Below the pieces are notes generated by a model that made no database searches, was not told the DNA's origin, and worked only from the letters and a program-made list of their open reading frames with translations. A stretch of DNA of 10,323 bases from a bacterium (GTDB lineage: Bacteria; Oederibacteriota; JAJYGY01): positions 1 through 10,323 of the forward strand of contig JAJYGY010000046.1 of assembly GCA_021790555.1 (NCBI GenBank), read 5' to 3'. The position numbers and the translations under genes were made by a program. This document shows, in pieces, positions 5,223 to 10,323 of the stretch. Each line of letters starts with the position of its first letter. Within the stretch, counting starts at the first letter, position 1.

Positions 5223-5603
5223 ATGCCCAACAAGAAGCTCGTGTGGACCGGCCGGGTCCTTTCCGCGCTGGTGGCCCTGCCCTTTGTCATGGGCGCGGCC
5301 ATGGGATTCACCGGCAACCCCCAGGTGGCCCAGGGGATGGCCCATTTCGGCATCCCGGCCCCGCTGGTGCTGCCCCTGGCCGTGGTCCAGATCGCCTGCG
5401 CGGTCCTTTACCTGGTGCCCGCCACCTCGGTGCTGGGCGCCATCCTGCTGGCCGGATACATGGGCGGCGCCATCCTCACCCGCCTGAGGGTCGGCGACAA
5501 CTTCGCCGGGGATATCGCCTTCGGGGTGGTGGCCTGGCTGGGGATCTGGCTGCGCGAACCCAGGCTCTGGCAGGTCCTTCCATTGAGGAAAAAGCGGGAA
5601 TAG
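5223..5603 (+). CDS. DoxX-like small integral membrane protein
   Basis: 126 residues with four predicted membrane helices (about 8-27, 46-64, 66-85, 97-112) and a positively charged end RKKRE. The pattern of an N-terminal helix, a short loop with GNPQVAQGMAHFGIP, then two closely packed helices with GYMGGAILTRLRVGD is typical of the DoxX-like family. These proteins occur widely beside ArsR and SRPBCC genes; some relatives form redox-related membrane complexes, but most have no assigned function. AAGGAGG (5211-5217) lies 5 bases before the ATG. The 60-bp gap to the SRPBCC gene holds a hairpin but no clear promoter, so it most likely belongs to the arsR operon. No strong terminator is visible after it. 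Confidence 0.85.
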   Translation: MPNKKLVWTGRVLSALVALPFVMGAAMGFTGNPQVAQGMAHFGIPAPLVLPLAVVQIACAVLYLVPATSVLGAILLAGYMGGAILTRLRVGDNFAGDIAFGVVAWLGIWLREPRLWQVLPLRKKRE

Positions 5604-5660
5604 AAAAAGCCTTTTAGTACGGACATTTTTGGGGCAGAATGGCGGCGTGAATGGCTGACC

Positions 5661-5680
5661 GGGGCCCGGCGTGGGGCCCC
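5661..5680 (+). other. GC-only hairpin in the leader of the hybrid kinase gene
   Basis: GGGGCCC (5661-5667) and GGGCCCC (5674-5680) make a 7-bp all-GC stem with a 6-nt loop, 32 bases before the ATG at 5713. The 109-bp gap after the doxX-like gene (5604-5712) otherwise shows an AT-richer patch near 5600-5630 but no convincing promoter boxes. The hairpin could end the upstream operon (no T-run, so weakly) or shape the kinase leader. Confidence 0.35.
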
Positions 5681-5712
5681 TCCTTCCAGGCGACCCTTGA
5701 AAGGCACCGGCC

Positions 5713-7603
<1,891 letters not shown>

Positions 7604-7623
<20 letters not shown>

Positions 7624-8086
7624 GGCCGGCCTTCACCAGCGCCGCGCCCAGGACGATGCCCACCGAGGAGGCCAGGTTGAGCGAACGGGCGCCCTCGGCC
7701 ATGGGGATGTGGGCGGAGCTCGCGCCGAAGCGCCCCCACACCGAGGGCGGCAGGCCGGCGCTTTCGGCGCCGAACACCAGGTGGGTCCCGGGTAAAAGGT
7801 CGGCCTGGGGCAGGGGCGTCGCGCCCCTGGTGGAAAGCAGCAGCACGCGGGCGTCCGGCCCCAGGCTGGAGAACCAGGCCTCCAGGCCGGCGTGCTCCAC
7901 GAGGTCCAGGTCCTTCCAGTAGTCCATGCCGGCGCGCTTCAGCGCCCTGTCCGTGATGGAAAATCCGTAGGGCTTCACCAGGTGCAGGCGGCAGCCCAGG
8001 GCCAGGCAGGTGCGGCCGATGTTGCCGGTGTTTCCCGCGATGTCGGGGTGCACCAGCACGACGTTCCAGCTGGGTTGTCGGGTCAT
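7604..8086 (-). CDS. trmL: tRNA (cytidine/uridine-34-2'-O)-methyltransferase, TrmL type
   Basis: 160 residues, matching the roughly 157-aa length of E. coli TrmL. This is a SPOUT methyltransferase with the trefoil-knot motifs in order: motif 1 HPDIAGNTGNIGRTCLALG (13-31), motif 2 LVFGAESAGLPPSVW (103-117), and motif 3 AHIPMAEGARSLNLASSVGIVL (125-146), which binds S-adenosylmethionine. TrmL methylates the 2'-O of the wobble base 34 in leucine tRNAs. In motif 3 the usual ...VYE ending is replaced by VLGAA, a minor divergence. The ATG at 8086 has GGGAG five bases upstream. It lies 29 bases downstream of the sensor kinase gene on the same strand, so the two are probably cotranscribed. A closely related SPOUT enzyme of the same subfamily is the only realistic alternative. 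Confidence 0.92.
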
Positions 8087-8115
8087 GGGAACTCCCGGCT
8101 TGCCGCCGCGGGCCG

Positions 8116-10104
8116 TCAGTTGTCCTTGGGGTTTCCGTGGATCACCTGGTCTTCCTCGTTGCGGTCGCGCACCAGTTCGGGCGCCACGTAGCGGCCGTTC
8201 TGGGCGGCCGGCAGGACGACGGTGAATTCGCTGCCCTGGCCCTCCACGCTGGAGACGGTGATGTCGCCCCCGTGCGAGCGGACCAGCCTGCGGCTGATGG
8301 AAAGCCCCAGCCCGGTGCCGTCCTGCTTGGTGGTGAAGAAGGCCTGGAAGAGCTTGGGCAGGATGGACGCCGGGATGCCGATGCCGTTGTCCCGCACCGT
8401 CAGGTGCACCCAGGCGGGCTCGGGCCGGGTCACGCGGACGGACACCATGCCGGTCTCGGCCTTGGTGGCGTGCAGGGCGTTGAGGCAGAGGTTGGTGAGC
8501 ACCTGCGAAAGCGCGCCCTTCTCGCCCAGGGTGCTCATTTCGGATTCCGGCTCCTGGACGTCGAAGCGGACCATCTTCTTCGAGAATTCCTGCCCGATCA
8601 CCTGGGGAAGCTCCCCCACCAGGGCTCCCAGGTTCACCGCTCCCTGCTGCAGGAAGCTCTTGCGGGCGTACCCGGTGAGCTGGTTGGCGATGCTCTGCAG
8701 CTTGATGGTCTGGCCCTTCACGATGCCGATGAAGCGGTTGATCCAGCCCGCGTCCTGGTGCCTGTCCGGCAGCAGGGCCACGTAGGTCATGATGGCGCTG
8801 ATGGGGCTGCGGATCTCGTGGGCCACCCCCGCCGCCAGGGTGCCGATGGTGGCCAGGCGGTCCACGTGCGCCACGCTGTCGTAAAGCCGCGAATTCTCCA
8901 CGGCCGTGGCCACCTGGTTGGAGAGGGCCTCAAGAAAGGTGATGTCGCGGTCCGAGAACATCACGCCGGAGCGCTTGGGCCCCAGGGCCAGCACCGCGGT
9001 GAGCAGCGATTCGGAATACACCGGCACCAGCAGGCCCAGGTCCAGGGCGCGCAGCTCGGCGATGACGGCGGCGCGCCTCTCCCCCCTGATGGGCATGCCC
9101 TCCTCCTCGTCGTCGAAGGCCGAAAGCAGGAGCTCCAGTTCCACGATGCCCTTCTGGGCCTCCAGGGCCTCCAGCAGAAGGTGGCCCTTGGGAAGGCCCG
9201 CCGGCAGCTTTTCCGGCCTGGGCGAAACGCCCAGGTAGTTGAAGTCGTCGGTCTGCAGATCCATCAGGTAGAGGGCCGCCACGTCCAGGTCCAGCTCCTG
9301 CCTCAACCGCTGCGCCAGGGAAGGGATGTAGGAACGCAGGAAGGGGGACTTGGAATAGAGTTCGGAACATTCCAGCAGCAGCCGGGTATGGTCGAATTCC
9401 TTCACCCGGAAGAGCAGGTTGACCCAGCGGGAGGCCCAGTTCCGGAAGAATTCGAAGGTGAGGCAGATGAAAAGAGCGGCGAAAAAGACCTTGGTCGCCA
9501 GGTTTGCCTGGGTTTGTGTTAAGAGAGCCTCCAAAATCCATTGTAGGAACGCGACATAGCCGACAAGCAAAAGAAAGATGATGCCGGCCGCCAGAGCCCC
9601 CCGCTTCAATATGAGATTCACGTCAAAGAGGCGATGCCGGGTGATTGCGTACGACATCACGGCGACATACACCACCGGTCCGAATGCCCCAAGAAATGAA
9701 ATTCCTGGAATCATGTTCGAATTGGCGAGGAGGAAAAGCAGGAAGATCGAGGCGAAGAACAGGTTGATCTGGTTCCGTTCGATTTTAGAGGTTGTTTTCC
9801 GGTAACGGGAGATGACCAAGCCTAAGCCTAGAATGGTCAAAGCGATCCAGAATGGGATCACGCAGTACCAATACATGGGATCATAGGATGGGAACCATCC
9901 CAACGATCCCTTTTGGACCACCTGTTCTGGAAAAGTATGTAGCCACTTCAGGACGGTGAAAAGGCTTGCGAAGCCGTAAGAGGCGTACAATATCTTTTTT
10001 GTAGTGGCATTTTCACGCCTGGAAAAGGCGACGCAGAAATGATAGAGCACCGGGATAAAAAAGTAGGCCAAAGGCACAAATAATCTGGTCCATAGGAGCG
10101 CCAC
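8116..10104 (-). CDS. Membrane sensor histidine kinase (7TM-type, GAF), 5' end uncertain
   Basis: 662 residues from a GTG at 10104. The N-terminal half is a multi-pass membrane region of the histidine-kinase 7TM type: helices near 3-26, 37-55, 78-98, 112-131, 136-155, then 168-190 and 203-220, with the family hallmark YAITRHRLFDVNLILKRG at 152-169. A GAF domain follows (about 245-405), then the kinase core with GVAHEIRSP (H429), N-box NLCLNALHA (538-546), DNGIGIP (572-578) and GTGLGLS (596-602). It ends with a polar tail and has no receiver. The GTG start has no Shine-Dalgarno, and the frame stays open upstream to a stop at 10279-10281 with clearly membrane-like coding up to about 10200. The true start is therefore lost or lies elsewhere, and the first helix of the 7TM unit is missing. 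The membrane part uses many A/T-ending codons, unlike the rest. Confidence 0.85.
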   Translation of the reverse strand: MALLWTRLFVPLAYFFIPVLYHFCVAFSRRENATTKKILYASYGFASLFTVLKWLHTFPEQVVQKGSLGWFPSYDPMYWYCVIPFWIALTILGLGLVISRYRKTTSKIERNQINLFFASIFLLFLLANSNMIPGISFLGAFGPVVYVAVMSYAITRHRLFDVNLILKRGALAAGIIFLLLVGYVAFLQWILEALLTQTQANLATKVFFAALFICLTFEFFRNWASRWVNLLFRVKEFDHTRLLLECSELYSKSPFLRSYIPSLAQRLRQELDLDVAALYLMDLQTDDFNYLGVSPRPEKLPAGLPKGHLLLEALEAQKGIVELELLLSAFDDEEEGMPIRGERRAAVIAELRALDLGLLVPVYSESLLTAVLALGPKRSGVMFSDRDITFLEALSNQVATAVENSRLYDSVAHVDRLATIGTLAAGVAHEIRSPISAIMTYVALLPDRHQDAGWINRFIGIVKGQTIKLQSIANQLTGYARKSFLQQGAVNLGALVGELPQVIGQEFSKKMVRFDVQEPESEMSTLGEKGALSQVLTNLCLNALHATKAETGMVSVRVTRPEPAWVHLTVRDNGIGIPASILPKLFQAFFTTKQDGTGLGLSISRRLVRSHGGDITVSSVEGQGSEFTVVLPAAQNGRYVAPELVRDRNEEDQVIHGNPKDN

Positions 10105-10207
10105 ATGTTCGGAGGTGGCCGCGGCGAGGCCGGCGATAACCCATGTGTACCCCGCGAGCAGGAATGTTGCGATGGCGAAAAGGCGCGCGATTTTTCTTTT
10201 TCGAAAA
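10105..10207 (-). pseudogene. Orphaned 5' coding sequence of the sensor kinase
   Basis: In frame with the kinase and upstream of its first possible start (GTG at 10104), the minus strand encodes RKRKIARLFAIATFLLAG followed by YTWVIAGLAAATSEH. This is a good membrane helix with the basic Arg/Lys flank that usually follows the first helix in 7TM-type kinases. No ATG, GTG or TTG start occurs in this frame between 10105 and the stop at 10279-10281; CTG codons at 10161 and 10221 are the only near-starts. Upstream of about 10207 the residues become polar and unlike a kinase. The simplest reading is that the gene's beginning was cut off by an insertion or rearrangement. A sequencing frameshift is the alternative. 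Confidence 0.55.
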
Positions 10208-10238
10208 TGTCCCGCCGCCAGTTGAACTTGGTGGCGGC
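10208..10238. mobile_element. Possible IS-like end with hairpin
   Basis: The plus strand reads TGTCCCGCC... from 10208, with GCCGCCA (10214-10220) and TGGCGGC (10232-10238) forming a 7-bp stem around an 11-nt loop. It sits between the truncated kinase frame and the C-terminus of another minus-strand gene. A TG start with internal CCGCC blocks is reminiscent of IS21-family termini, but this is from memory and no second end is in the window. The hairpin could equally be the terminator of the gene that ends at 10257, although no U-run follows on the minus strand. Confidence 0.3.
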
Positions 10239-10256
10239 TCCTTGGTTGGTTGATTT

Positions 10257-10323
10257 TTAAGCCACGGCGTCTTCGATGTCAACGCCGCTGTTCACTGCCC
10301 GCCTCAAAGCCGCCTGTAAGACT
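10257..10323 (-). CDS. C-terminal fragment of an unidentified gene (continues off the window)
   Basis: In one minus-strand frame the last 67 bases encode VLQAALRRAVNSGVDIEDAV followed by Ala and TAA at 10257-10259. The frame is open to the window edge and has a natural helical composition (an ALRRAVNSG-type amphipathic helix), whereas the other two frames stop within this stretch. A hairpin follows 20-40 bases later. The product cannot be named from 21 residues; a transposase C-terminus is one possibility given the adjacent disrupted kinase, but an ordinary upstream gene is just as compatible. Confidence 0.4.
   Translation of the reverse strand, partial: VLQAALRRAVNSGVDIEDAVA

Noticed and set aside
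8137..9522. A 461-codon plus-strand frame opposite the second kinase
   Set aside because: Antisense shadow of a gene with complete H, N and G boxes; its composition is His/Gln/Val/Gly-rich without domains.
10228..10252. AAGGAG plus GCCGCCACC on the minus strand near 10230-10244, looking like a start region for the kinase
   Set aside because: No ATG, GTG or TTG follows at a usable distance; the codon at the expected place is AAG or GTT. The eukaryotic-looking GCCGCCACC is coincidental and is part of the hairpin.

Overview
This is a GC-rich window whose genes mostly use G/C-ending codons (CTG, GCC, GGC). It comes from a Gram-negative bacterium: one gene encodes a signal-peptide-bearing protein that looks like an outer-membrane beta-barrel, and two large sensor histidine kinases are present. 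No rRNA, tRNA or other taxonomic marker is visible. The gene set would fit a deltaproteobacterial, Acidobacteriota-like or Elusimicrobiota-like genome, but I cannot place it more precisely.

Layout. (a) 1-1615: a complete hipBA-type toxin-antitoxin module. A near-consensus sigma70 promoter lies between two copies of a palindromic operator. (b) 1616-1917: a poorly coding stretch with a 26-codon ORF behind a strong ribosome binding site and, on the minus strand, what looks like the tail of a lost CopG/BrnA-type antitoxin gene. (c) 1918-2625: a putative outer-membrane beta-barrel protein. It converges, across a hairpin, on a minus-strand 156-aa protein of unknown function (2670-3140). (d) 3348-5603: a tight plus-strand operon of an ArsR-family repressor, a double-domain SRPBCC/AHSA1 protein, a second SRPBCC/AHSA1 protein and a small DoxX-like membrane protein. 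A 32-bp dyad covers the operon's -10 region and Shine-Dalgarno. (e) 5713-7623: a cytosolic PAS-PAS hybrid histidine kinase with a C-terminal receiver. It overlaps tail-to-tail with (f) a minus-strand pair: a trmL-type tRNA 2'-O-methyltransferase (7604-8086) and, upstream of it, a 7TM-GAF sensor histidine kinase (8116-about 10104 or beyond). (g) 10200-10323: the kinase reading frame continues open past its first possible start but loses its first membrane helix. Next to this lie a hairpin and the C-terminus of another minus-strand gene, which suggests an insertion or rearrangement junction, possibly the end of an IS element.

How it works together. The toxin-antitoxin module is probably self-contained and autoregulated. 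The ArsR/SRPBCC/DoxX operon looks like a self-regulated unit for a small hydrophobic ligand or stress response; its ligand cannot be read from sequence. The two kinases have no DNA-binding response regulator in the window. I see no CRISPR array and no defence island. The least ordinary points are the two-operator hipBA promoter, the antitoxin relic, the ArsR dyad that embeds the Shine-Dalgarno, the triple SRPBCC arrangement, and the truncated, compositionally mosaic sensor kinase at the right edge.
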